The translations under genes and the position numbers were made by a program. From Pristionchus mayeri (lineage: Eukaryota > Nematoda > Chromadorea > Rhabditida > Neodiplogasteridae): a stretch of DNA of 64,000 bases. Under the pieces are notes generated by a model. It did not search any database and was not told the DNA's origin. It saw nothing but the letters and a program-made list of their open reading frames with translations. This document shows, piece after piece, positions 1 through 12,086 of this stretch (position 1 is its first letter; every line of letters begins with the position of its first letter). The stretch covers positions 55,793,257 to 55,857,256 of the forward strand of contig BTRK01000006.1 in the NCBI GenBank assembly GCA_036245805.1, in the 5' to 3' direction.

Positions 1-3000
1 GGTGGCACTTAATTCAGGAGAAGTATTCAGAAGAAAATGTGCAAAATATCTTGTAACGAAACTTTTGCACCAACCTAATACATCATAGTTCTCATCCGGC
101 CTAGCCTACTGCCGCCTTAACCTAAGGCGAACAAGCATTGTGTATCTAGGGTGCTTAGCCAAGCGTGCGCTACCTGAGTTGTCGTTGCCCTTCCTCCGGA
201 GGATGGACGGCCTGGGCGAAGGCGTCGCCATGACGTGCGGAGTGGAGGGACTGGGCGATACGTGCGGGCCGAGCACGCCGAACTGCTGGTTAAGCAGGCC
301 CCTGCGAAACGGGCGTTGATTGTAAACATATTACGTTTCAAGACCGTATTAATGGCTAATACAGATCATAATGAACGATAATGTGCAATGATCGTTACGA
401 AAATATACCTGGCGAGAGGAGAGTTCAGGAGATTGTTCTGGAGCAGTTGGTCGAACACTCCTGACGATGTGCCCAGTCCGGTCGAGTTCATGGCACCGAG
501 CGGAGAATAGACTCGCTGCGGACTTCCGTTGTTCGCCGGGTTCAGCTTGGGCCAATTGTTGCGGCCTTGCAATATCTGCAAATCTTTTCGAAATTTTTAG
601 TGTAATTTTCACCGTCATGCATTATTAAGTAGGCTGAACCTTTAGCATAGTTGTTTAAAATGACGATCGACTTACGCTGGGAATGTGCATGGGCGATGGG
701 TGTGGCGCGGGAGGTGCGTAGGTCATCGGCTCAGCAGCTGCCCGTTCCAGTCGGTCTCGCTCTCGCTCGAAACGTTCCTGCTCCTCTTTCTGTTTCGAGG
801 CTTGCGCTGCGACAGCAGCAGCAGCTGCTGCATTCGCCATCGCGTTTGCTGAAAATATGTCGTATTTATTTTGTCTAGGCTCCAAAAAGAGTTATCATTT
901 TTCTATCATTTCATGACTGTTTTACCATTTTGCCTCAATCGCAGAAATGTACTCCTCCCCTGTTAAAGGAGGAGTAAACTCAAAATTCAATTTTTGAAGC
1001 TATCATATGCACTGCATAGAACTCCACAACGATAAGAAGCTCCGAAATTTTCACATTGATATCTCCATTCCGAAAAGAGTTATCGCCAGTTGGCTGGGAG
1101 CAAGATCATGGAAAGCTCAGGGAAGGGGGCGAGATAGCAAGCGACTTGAAGAGTCCCTAGGTGAAACATGTTCCAACCGGGCGCGCGTTTGCATTTACTC
1201 CTCCTTTAACTGGCAAATTCCACTGTTGTACTATTCCTGCTATTGAAGACACATATTTGCATGCAATAAAAATTGATATTAATGAGGTAACATCAGCTAA
1301 GAAAAGATATTGTTATTGATACAAATTAAATTGATAGATCATGCTCACCCATGGATATGCTGTGTCCGAATCGTTGCTGGATGGGCGTAGGCAGTCCGCG
1401 GCTATTCGAGCGCTGCAAATACAATATTAGCATATTGTGCACGACCACGCAACTCAAACACTAAGGTCTTAGCGGACTGTTGACTCTTGTCCCTGTGAGC
1501 TTGACTTACGATGGGTGCGACGCTGCTTATGTCCCCTCGCATCTGTCGTTCCTCCTCCGCCCGTTGCCGCTCCAACTGAAACGAGTGGTTTGTCGAAATT
1601 TTAGAAATTTTTAAAGAAAACAAATCGAATAAAACAAATCGAATAGTCACTTTCATTCAATATAATAATCTTCTAACGAAAACCAAAGATGTATTATAAC
1701 AAGTTGGCACCCCAACTTAAAATTCGGAAATGTGCAATTTTAGTCTGTGACCGAAAGCCAGGCTCCTATCAGGAGCTCTAAGAAGATGTTTTTGTAATCT
1801 TATTTTTTCATTAATTTCTAACTTTGAGAAGAATTACAAAATTTATAGATTCATAGAATGAACAATGATTGCTTCTCACCAGTAACATCCGATCTTTTTC
1901 GAGTTGCAGCAGCTGAGCCCGTGCCTCGGCATCTCGTTTCTCTTGCAGCGCTTTACTCCGCTGAATGGCTTCTTGCTGCGCTTGAGCCGCCTGATTCAGA
2001 GCGAACTGAAACGCTTTTTTGTATCTCATACTCGAACTACCGTAACCCTCCGAGTCTGTGGGATCACGGAATGTTCCAGTTTGAATAAATAATTCTTTAG
2101 CACACCTGAGCTGGATTTGTCTGCGGCTCTGCGTGCCTTGGAATCGGGCGAGCTATCGTGTGCGAAGTGCTCGCTTCACGGTGATGATCCTGAATTATCT
2201 AACATTTGATTTCATTACAATCCTAAATGTGCATTGTTGACAAAATATGTCCGCAATTATGAAAGTCTCTGCACTATTTCAGACGCAAATAATATTTACT
2301 GACCAATCTGTTTTTCATTGCTGGGTTGTACGGCGCGTGCACTAGTCCACCTCCTTTCGGTATCTGCTTTACCTGAGGCTCCCGAATCTGCAATTAGCGT
2401 GTTTTTTTAAAGCAACACCAGGCTACATTCGGAAGAGAAATAGTTCAAAACGCTCGCATTTAAGAAAATATGCACAGGCCACTATGTTTGCGCTCTTATA
2501 CTATTATCATTTCTGTAACTGAATGCAAAGAAATATCATGCTTCTGATCTGCACATGTATTCGATTACCCTTTATCATAATTGCATTTATTTCTCTATCC
2601 TTTATTCAATTATTCGTTATTCGAATATCATACGCTATTGCAAGAAAATTATGATATTACTTGTGGTGTCGATGCGAGGTAGTCGTGCGCTGCTAGCAGC
2701 ACGGATTGGGGCGTAGCAGTTGCCGGTCGAGGAGTGGTCGAGGAGCTGCCGCTTGCGATCGAGGGAATTGGTTGCGAATGGTGCAGCAGCGACGCACTGC
2801 AATTAACAGTTTGAGAAGTGATTTCACGATTTTTCTATTGTAAACGTTTTTTAAACCTCTCAATCGCTAGAGAGGTTTGTGAAATAGAGATTTTTTACAA
2901 AGAATCTCTAAAATTTAGCACGAACTGTGCGTACCGAAGACGTTGAATTTTCACTTTGTTATATCATCTGAACAAGATTTGTAATACCTGTACGTGCTCG

Positions 3001-5342
3001 GCATAGTGGGAGTTGGTCGAATGATGCCAGGATACCCAGAACTCGTGGAGGGAGCGAGATTCAAAGTTCGCGCTGACGCACTGCAACTTTCCATGCTAAA
3101 GATAACTTCATGACAATGTTCGATTACTCGGAAAAAGAATTATACATGGAACATGAAGACACATAATCGCTCAATCCTTATTCCTACTCTTACCCTTAAC
3201 ATTAAAACCTCACCGCATCACTTCTTCGTAGTTCTTCTTCAACAGCTCCTCCTCTTCCTTCTTCTTCGCTTGCTCACGGCGAAGTTCAGCCTCGCGTTGC
3301 TATAATTTACTCAGTCCATAATCAGTTTCTCATTCTGAAAAATGCCGACCAAATCCGATAGATATCATACACAATCCGCAAACGTTGACATCAAAATAGT
3401 TTAGAGCTGATTTTATCAAAATTTTTAAGAAGCATGAGGAGAAAAGCTCACCGCAACCATTGCTGCGTTGGCTGCGTTCGCGGCCAATATCGGATTCGCA
3501 GCGTTGATCTTGTTGTTGGCTGCAGCTACAGCAGTCGTTCCCGGCATCGACAGTCCGTGAGGAAGTCCGGACATCGATGGAATAAGGCTGCCGGGGTAGA
3601 GGGCCCGCGAGGCTTGCTGCTGAATGGGAGAACTTGATTATGAATTTATTATTGGAAAAGCCTAATGGCCTCCAAATTTAATAAATAAATTTCACAATCT
3701 GCGAACGTTGGCATTAAGCTATCTTGCGCAAGGAATCTCTCCGGAAAGAATCCCACCCTCACTCTGTGGCCACTATTTCACACAATTGCATCACTTACGA
3801 AATACTCGTACTGTGCTTACTGGCTTTCTTACCAATTCTAACTCTAATGTTCTACTGTATTCCTAGATCAACTGTTTCTTCAATTTTTCCTATCAATTAA
3901 AGAACGTCAGCATTCTACTGTTTGTCTGCAGATAAACAACTGCGAGATAGAGATCGAATTCGTGTGTTTCATTCTTGTCTCTGTCAGTCGTCGTGAGCTG
4001 TCCCTCCCCATTTTTCTCCGATTGGGAGGCGACTTTTCCCTCCCTTTTCGTCCATCTACCGACATCAAGACTCAAGAATCCCTCCCCAGTCCCTGGCAAG
4101 ACTTCGGAGGTATCAGCCACGGATCTCGAATATGGAAGGAGTCGTTTCAAGATGGACATGAAGGTATCGAACGTGTCCTCTTTATAACTTCTAAAGAGGA
4201 CTGGCCATCCGGGATGCAAGATTCAAGAAGAATACGATCTCGGTAGCGACTAGTCTAATGGAAGAATGCAAGCGCCTAAAGAGGAGAGGCGGTCCGACTT
4301 CATGCGAAACTTTCCACATGCTCAAGAGAGATGTGTCAAGTGACAACAAACGATTCAAAAGAAGATGAATGAGTCCAAAGAGCCAACCCCTTCCCACCCC
4401 CCCCCCCTCGTCGATGGCAGAAGGCGCCAGAGTCCTTCCCTTACCTTACACCCCCACATGCCTTGACATGTATAAAATCTATCTATCTATCTGTTTCGTG
4501 ATATTGTCTATCCTTGCTCAGTTTCTTGATCAACAACTACAGCGTAGTCAGCCTACTCATGAGCAACTTTCACTATTGCACCCCTGATGAAAGCTCCCAA
4601 AAGTATACATTCATAATCTTTTGCACTTTTGTTTTGTGGGAATGATCCTGGAACTTAAAAAAATTCCAACCTTAGGCATTGGGAATCGTTGTTGTCCGGC
4701 AGAAGTGGACGGTCCTCCATATCCGCCTGTTCGGAAGCCTGTTCGAGCATCCAGCTGAAATCATGTTTCAATTCTATTTAGTTATTTAGTTATTTGAATT
4801 TCCCTCGTATTTTCCCGCCACTTTCTCTCCCATCGCTCTGATAAGAGAGCGATATTTAACTCAGATGGTTCTCTCGCCACGCACAAGAGCGAGTTTTCGC
4901 CGCGATCACTAATTGAAAGGAGAGAAGGAAAGGGGCGAGTGGGGGAACGCGGCGAAAGGACGTGGGTAGGACACGGTGAGAGGAGTTGGGAAGAGGAAAG
5001 GGCGAGTTGAGAGGGGAGGAGGGAGAAGGGAAAGTGTGTGGTGAGGCAAGAGACGAGCGACGACTAAACTGCTGTCTAAGTCGGAAGAATACAGCTGATA
5101 AACACACTAGTGATACTCAGCACATGGAGCTTTTTAGATAATTGGTGGTATAAATAAGAATAAAATATTGGCAAATCAAACCTTTTCGTCGCTGGTAGGC
5201 ATGGTCTCGTTACAAGTGAGATCCGAAGAAACTGCTATACATTTAGGTTAAATTTAGTAAAAACATGTCTGAATTTATATAATTTTGGTTCAAGTCCACA
5301 TAAAAAAGAAAAAAAGTAAAAATATAACTTACTTCGAGACAT
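1..5342 (-). CDS. Ala/Gln-rich coiled-coil nuclear-type protein, possibly SAP130-like (3' part beyond window)
   Basis: Fifteen exons join in frame: 5342-5333, 5234-5182, 4754-4671, 3619-3452, 3299-3214, 3095-2988, 2796-2661, 2387-2304, 2189-2106, 2005-1880, 1575-1510, 1412-1349, 848-676, 575-409 and 301-174. They give at least 512 residues and continue past the left edge. The start ATG sits in a 10-bp first exon whose phase fits exon 2; an alternative upstream start is possible. The sequence is Ser/Pro/Ala/Gln-rich, with three charged heptad-like stretches (QREAELRREQAKKKEEEE, FALNQAAQAQQEAIQRSK, KQKEEQERFERERDRLERA) and a poly-Ala run. No catalytic domain is visible. A PSPRPSILRRK motif near the last exon recalls the PRPSIL-type motif of SAP130, the SIN3 corepressor subunit. 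That is recollection from one short motif, so the function is unproven. A transcriptional coregulator is the best guess. The exon structure itself is well supported. Confidence 0.72.
3620..4670. other. Long intron of the coiled-coil gene with repeat-like content
   Basis: This 1.05-kb intron holds no recognisable exon. It contains a segment around 3967-4010 that resembles one at 21246-21290, a C-tract of 11 at 4397-4407 and a short CTAT microsatellite near 4480-4491. The ORFs here have no family signature and are probably chance. Confidence 0.5.
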
Positions 5343-6714
5343 GCTAAGTGACGATTATTGATAAGTGATTATTGCATGAAGTAAGTGCTTGAGTAATGGC
5401 AGCGCTGACTTCTTCGAATGACTTTAGCACAAAAGTGAAAACATTCTGAATAGAATAGGCAGGTCTATTAAAATTCGCAGTTTGGCAAAAAGATTGCAAT
5501 TCACGACGTTCAAGTTGATACAATTCTCATTATATTCTCATGCTCGAATGTCGAATGTCATCCTAACATTAGTATCTTACAAACAGATAAAAACAACAAA
5601 CAAGTAAACACAATAACAAACAATTGGAGTTTGTAGCCGAGCTAGTGGCATAGCTCTCTCGGAAAAAAGGCGTATTCAAACGGGCACTGGGTGTGGTTGC
5701 GCGTTGCGTCTAGTGAGGCGGAGAGGGGGAGAGGGGAGAGGGACAAGTGAGCGATCGATGGGAGAGGGCTGTTTGTGCGCCTGTCGAGACGAGAGAGTGT
5801 GGGAACCGAAGAGAGCGGGTGGGTAAGGTCAGCCGGTAGGAGAGATCTCTCTCTTCACTAGGTTGAGAGACGCAACGACGCTGCTTGCTGGAATTTTGCC
5901 AAGTGCTCTGAAGGGAGGTTGCGATCAGCTGAGCGCTGCCATCCTCCACGCACTCACTATCCGGTTGTGCCATTTCACTCCTTTCTCTTCCCAATACTAA
6001 TTTTGAACTAATTTGATATATTAAACGTGGTGATTAAATGGGCAATCCTATTTTTTCATTTTTTTGTAAATGTAGGCAATAAATTAACTGATTCATAGTC
6101 GACGATTTGATTAATTCGTAAATATCGCTCTTGAAGTGTATCTAATCGGCCGAGGCCGATCGTTTGCCTGATAAGCATCGAGTCTTCGCCAACTTGTCAA
6201 TCACTCCGACTCAGAAGGGGACGGGTCTGGCCCACTTGCCTATCACTCCTCGATCTTCACTGATTAATCGAATCTCCTATCCGATTTCTGCACCGTATCT
6301 CCAGCATCTTCGCACCCACTTCTCAATCTCTGCGAACCACCAGAATAGCAAATAAGGATGGATTTCGCCTACTAGAGTAGCCAAGATTGACCTCGCCTTC
6401 CTCAAATATATCCCATCCATCCATCTCTCTTTGCTCAGAGAACACAGCGAACGGTCCAATCTTTATGCACAGAACCAGCCACTCGACTCGCGATACGGAG
6501 CCACGGATAGAAGAGAGAAATCATACCCATGTACAGACGGGAGAAAATAAGTTAGGAAAACAGGGCCGGGTTGAAAGACACTGCCAAAAAGTAACATGAA
6601 ATATCTCGAAAAAAGGGTTTGAGGAGTTATTAATGGTTATTATGAGGTTGTTATGACACCGAATTGGTTGGGAAGGGAAGGAGGGTTGCTGGTTGATCTT
6701 TGATCTTTGATCTC
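5343..6714. other. Intergenic region between coiled-coil gene and astacin gene
   Basis: About 1.4 kb without a supportable gene. It should hold the promoter of the left gene (reading leftwards) and the 3' end of the astacin gene. A GATCTTTGATC-type repeat lies just beyond the astacin stop at 6693-6714. I see no RNA gene. Confidence 0.5.
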
Positions 6715-9700
6715 TCAGCAGTGGCCGCAGGACGCCGGGCAGTTCTTCCTCATGTAGTTGGCGAAGATGCCCTCGCAGAAGCCGGCGGACTTCCAGTGCG
6801 AGCAGAAGTGCTTCTTGTCCCTGCACTGGGCGGGAGCCGCGGTGGTGGGCGCGGCGGTCGCCTCAGTTGGAGTTCTGCAATCCGAGAAATCTTCTGAACC
6901 TCTTGAATACTCTATCACTTGATCTAATTGGAGACAATCCAGTGTAGGAATCAAAATATGCATGTTTCTTTTCTCTTTGCTAATTATTCAAACGATATTC
7001 AAGGAACTCACGGTGTGGTCGATCGCCACTGCGTCACCAGCGAGTTCGTCGTGGTTACCGGAGACGTAGTCATTACTCCGCGAGGGAAGATGTCGGGGAC
7101 TTCGGTGGGGATGGGCTGAAATATAACTTTGTCCTTGATCTCGCGTATGGCTCATTCAGAGGTAAAAAAACTTTCCACACGAATGAAATGGTTAAACATT
7201 AAAAGTTACGAGGATTGTTGATAGGGAAATGGGAATGCGACTGATCTTTGATCTCTGGCCTCACCTTGAAGCAAAAACCGCAGCTCTTGGCACAGTAGGT
7301 CTTCATGAAGTTCGATGCAAGGCGACAGTACCGCTGCTGCACGAGAGTCTCGCAGTCGACGCGGAGATCGTCGCATTCAGAAGGAGGAACGACGGGAACG
7401 ACTGGCGGAGGAGGAAGAGTGGGACGAGGAGAGGGAGGAGAAGGAGGAGGGCCGGGCTCTGTGAAAGGCAGGTTTTAACAATTTTATCATGTTATCAGAG
7501 CTGCAGTAAATAAAAGTTGAGGGAGAAGCACTCTAGTTGAGGGAGAAGCAGCCCTGCATAGTCAATATTTCATTCATTTTTGAATTTTCCAGCATACAAG
7601 TATACATCTTGCATCACTCAAGGACACGCTGATACAGTATCCGATCAATTTCTACAGTATGATAGAAGGAAACTCACTGGGTGGACACATGCCGCAGCTG
7701 ACTGGGCAGTACTGCTTCATCCAGCCGGGGTTGCGCTGGCACCAACCTGGAATCGGAGGCATTGGCTAATCACGATTTCACAATCAAGATTATCGGGAAT
7801 ACCATGTCCTCCACTCTGTACAAAACAATATTTGAGGAGCTATGTAATGTCACAAACATGTTTGATTCCGATGCCACACTGATAAATTCAGCAATTGCTC
7901 ACTGACCCTGCGCTGCCAGGTTGTCGCAGTCTCCTCGGTGGTTTCTGCACGAGTCGGGCGTGGGCAGGGGCGGAGGCGGCGTCGTCGTTGAGGGAGTCAC
8001 GGGGATGAGTGTGATCATCGGCTGCTGAGTCGTCCTGGGAGCTGCGGTGGTCGTCTGGACGTCGGGTGCTGAATGAGGAGAGATCAAAGATCAGACCAAC
8101 ACTCCGTACCCTGCCTTTCCAGTTTACATTATTGCATGAGATAGGCGCGCTTATGTAACTCTTCAACACGCTATGTAGGCAGCAATATCTAAGGCTGGAG
8201 GTATGAGACCGAAACCTCGTGTTGATTCACATGTAGAGTTTGATCGAAATCCGTTCCCTAATCGAAGTCGTGGAGTAAATTGGCTTAGAAGTGTTTGTCT
8301 TCGCTAATGAGGTGCTAAGCTGCACCGTTTAGCCGTGCTTAGCACTCGGCTCTGCCGAAACCAGGAACAAACAGAGACCACACCCCATACAGAAGCGCGT
8401 GTCTAAACAGAACCGGAGCGCGCGCCCTCTCCCTAATCCAATATAGAGATGGGCCGAACGGTTTATTGTCCTTCTCTTCGCGAAAAAAGAACGCCGTTTG
8501 CTGATCTGTACTGAAAGCACGCCAGCGCATCGGGTTTCGTGTGTATGCTGAACCTTGGCCAAGACCGGGATGAGACCAGGTCATAGCTGTCCAACACTAC
8601 CTAAGTCTTGTCCGTCAGAAAAATCCGCGACCTATACGTTGAATTTTTGCTAAATTTGTCCGTCAGAAAAATCGACGTATCATGGGTTTACCGGCGGTGT
8701 GGGCAGCTATGGGCCAGACATAGTCCGATTCTGTTGAAAACACGCTGATGATAGGATAAAATAGGCAATAGGTTCGTATAACAATCTCGTGCAACATCCG
8801 CAAAAATGGAGCTAGTGGGAAATTGTGTGAAATAAGAGAGACTCACTGGTCTTGCACCCGTACAGCGTGTTGATCTTGAAAGCGTCGACTTTGGAGAAGC
8901 CGCCACGTTGCCCGATTGCTGAGCCCTGCTGCAAATATAGCAATAGATGCTATAAAATATATGTATTGATATTTTCTGATATTGTTTACATGGCTTTCAC
9001 TACACCATAGTGCTACAAAAGCTGAAGAAATTGGTGTTTCTAATCTAAGAACCTTCCAAATTGTTCGATCAACTGCATAGCAAATTCCATGCAAGCATTG
9101 TTCCTTACAGCATTGTTCTTCGGGACGATCGTCGGCTGTCCGTTCCTCGAGAAGGCCTTGTTGCCGTAGTGCATGATCGAGGAGTAGTCGTACTCCGTGC
9201 CCAGCGTCTGGATCGTCGACTCGCCGTACTTCTCGAATTGACCTGAAATCAATTTTAAAGCCTTCTTTGTTGAAAACTCCATGGAATCTTTACTTTTTGA
9301 TTTTCTCAATGTACGGTAGCTCTGGCTTGGTAACTCTCCCCATTCTGTGTTATCTCTCGCCAATGACCCGTAAAAGAACCCGCAGAATGAACATATCTTT
9401 TCTTGCGACCTACCCTGCATGCCGGGCTGGATGTTGTTCCAGAGGATGGTGATGAAGTCATCCCTGTCCGTTCTGCTCTGCTCGTGGAAGAATCCGACGG
9501 CGTGCATCATCTCGTGGATGATGATGCCCTTCTGGATGCAGCCCGAACCGAGGGAGAGCATCTGACGACCGCCTGAAACATTGATCTCCGATCTTTACTC
9601 TTCATCACTCTCGCATAAATCTGTTCTGGAACAGGGGAAATGAGGTCGCTCTTTTGGCTCGCATAGGAATATTTCATAGATCAAAAGGCAGCTTGCGTAT

Positions 9701-10703
9701 TCCCAAATCAGTCAAAATGTGAGATGGCGCTCACCCATCTTGCCGACCATTGAATAGCATCCCCTATCCGGCATGATGTAGACGTAGTCCCTGTCCTGGT
9801 CCGTCTTGGGCACCCACTGCACGCACGTGTTCGCTGCGTACTCTTGCATCGAAGCCGCGATCAGGGAACGACTAGAAATAGCATGCAGTGGTCATACTAG
9901 CAGTAGAGAATATCAGGTAGATAAAGCGAAAACCGACTGTAAAGAATCATGTAAAGGTTGAACAGTCAACGATTAATTAAATTTCAATGAATGATTTTTA
10001 GGGTATGAAAGATCACCTGTAGCTGCTGTATTGCGATGAGAGGGCGTAGGGGATCTTTCCGCCCGGCCACAGCTGCCGCCTGTCCCTAATGGCATTCGAC
10101 TGGAAGCCCTCTCCAGTTCGACCTCCGTTGAGGAACAGCTCGACGGAAGTGCCGTTTTTGAGCTGAATTTTCACGATTTTACGTTTTGCATTGCATTTTT
10201 CCCACGTTCTCATTGGCGATGTCTCCCTCGAACAGGTCTCTTCCGTACATTGCTTCGGAATCCCAGAGATTTTCGCCTCGAGGAGAACTCCTGGAAGAAA
10301 AGAAATAGCTATGGCAAATGTGGCATCAATGAAAATGAAATTCATCAGTAAAGATTGATCGCACTAGGTCGGATGAGAACTAATGCCTTTGATGTATCGA
10401 AGGCGGCATGACGTCATAGTTCTCTTCCGACATAGTGCCAATTGGTGTATTATCGATTCACCGAACTAACCTGACTGCATTAGCTGCATTCAGGAAATCT
10501 TCCGGCGTAAGAACGGTTTCGAATTCTGCGCCGTCGTTGAAGAAAAACTAGAAGGGGAAATTTCTACGAGTATGTAAGCAAAATTAACACTGACAGTAAT
10601 AATTGAGTTGATGGCCTACCTCATTATCCTGTTCTTCGTTCTTTTTCAATGCTGATACACCTACTGCGACCAGTCCTACCACCGCTAATGTTCTTATTAT
10701 CAT
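6715..10703 (-). CDS. Secreted astacin-family zinc metalloprotease with three ShK domains (NAS-13/14/15-like)
   Basis: Thirteen exons: 10703-10620, 10547-10471, 10290-10206, 10162-10017, 9871-9735, 9572-9414, 9242-9109, 8928-8847, 8068-7907, 7746-7678, 7458-7265, 7115-7012 and 6874-6715. They total 1593 nt, 530 aa, with every phase consistent. Residues 1-18 form a signal peptide, followed by a propeptide containing LFEGDI. The catalytic domain (about 105-300) has the zinc motif HEMMHAVGFFHEQSR (His196, His200, His206) and the Met-turn SIMHY (251-255). Pro/Thr-rich linkers then separate three complete six-cysteine ShK domains at about 342-376, 407-441 and 495-530; the protein ends on the last ShK cysteine. 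All catalytic residues are intact, so it should be an active endopeptidase in a secretory or cuticular role. Domain order matches nematode NAS subgroup members carrying ShK tails. I cannot assign a one-to-one orthologue. The second-last propeptide intron is only 43 bp. Confidence 0.93.
8069..8846. other. Larger introns of the astacin gene without coding signal
   Basis: The 779-bp intron between catalytic exon 8 and the first ShK exon contains a short direct repeat (TTGTCCGTCAGAAAAATC near 8609 and 8658). Two overlapping minus-strand ORFs at 8329-8584 have no recognisable motif. Nothing else was seen. Confidence 0.45.
10361..10439. repeat. Palindromic MITE-like element in astacin intron 2
   Basis: The ends are inverted copies: GCACTAGGTCGGATGAGAAC at the left matches, with few mismatches, the reverse complement of the right end (GCACTATGTCGGAAGAGAAC). 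The centre is a GCC...GGC stem. A longer, better copy of the same family lies at 36004-36093 in the nuclear receptor gene. It is non-coding and nearly fully self-complementary, as expected for a miniature inverted-repeat element. It sits between exons 3 and 2 of the astacin gene and is spliced out. Confidence 0.75.
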
Positions 10704-12086
10704 CTGCAATTGTATACGTATCTACACAAGAAGGTTCAACGAGACATGAATAGTTTAATGTGTGCTATGGTAGAGGTATTGAGTCTACTCGAATAAGTTC
10801 GAGATCTCGCACACTTGCAACAACCAACACACGCAGAAAAATGACACGATCGAGAGCGTGTGGGAATTTTGAATTCGAGAAGGATACCACAGTATTCTCA
10901 TTTTATACAATCTATCCCCTCCCAACCGGTCGAGATAAAGCATTAATTGAAAATGCGATGATCAGAATTGCGAAGTCGAGTAGAAATATAGAGATCAACT
11001 GATCACGGGACTACGACAATGTCATTGATTAGTGTGGAAAGCGATCTATCGGAGGATGGCTCAGACGCTCAAACAGATCCACTGATGGGGGGGGGGGGGA
11101 GAAGATGGAGGGGAAGGAGGAGGGGGGATCGTCGTAGAAGGAGAGATGAGCACTGTACACATTGGAGCCAGTCGAGGGGTTGAAGGGGCGCGCGAAACGG
11201 AATCCCCGCTCCGTATAAGGAAGAGACAGTGATATCCTAGGAACAATTGGCTGACTCTCTCCATATCCAACGCTCTCTCGCTCTGTCTACGTCCGAGAAA
11301 TAGCAGAGAAATTTCAGAGTGGGAAGGATATCCTCGAGTGCTGGTGCAACAACACGTTGGATATGAGAGGCATACAGACACGCATAATTATTAAACGAGG
11401 GAAACGGCGTCTCCGCCAGAGAGCCGTTCGTTTTTGTGGACGCTCAGGCTTATAAGCGTTCGTCCGGAGGGGGGCGGGTTCCGAGAAGGATGATTCTGGA
11501 GGCGAGCGTTCAGAGAGGCAGAATGAGGCCAGGGAGAGGGGAGTCAGACGCTATTTGAAGAGGGCGATCAGAGACCATGGCGGAAGTAGCAGGGGTGGTG
11601 GTGGTGGACCTCCCTTAGACGTCCCTCGCTCGAACAGATACCCCTCTCCCCTTGCATACGAGGCCAATGATCGGAAGCGCACGCAAGACTGTAACCCTGC
11701 CGGCTTGTTTGTAACCGAACAGTGTGTGAGGTTCGAACCTCAGAAGGTCATCTTGAATCATATGATCACTGACTTTTCGCAAATTTAATTTTAAATATTT
11801 TTCACACCACATTACCATCACATTACGTTGTTTTTTTCCTGCAGAGAATCCAGTTGGAATGACATATTTATTGCAGCCGGAGCACACCTTGATATGGGAT
11901 GAACATAGAAGCATAAGAGATATGAGTATAATTTCGATCTAGACAGGACGACAAATCGTCGGCAACTATGACCGCTATGATGAGCGAAATCTCGCAGTAA
12001 TTAAATGCATAATATTAATACTTTGTTGAAATCTGAAGCAAAAGCCGTGGACCGAGGAAAGAAGGGAGGGAAAGGCGGAAGTGTGC
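10704..12086. other. Intergenic region between astacin and phosphopantetheinyl transferase genes
   Basis: About 1.4 kb with no supportable gene. It should contain the astacin promoter. A run of 13 G lies at 11087-11099, flanked by purine-rich DNA. A palindromic GAGGTTCGAACCTC at about 11729 superficially recalls a tRNA B-box, but no cloverleaf can be drawn. Confidence 0.5.

Noticed and set aside
8329..8584. Overlapping minus-strand ORFs in an astacin intron
   Set aside because: No recognisable motif, not in frame with flanking exons, and spliced out in the consistent model.
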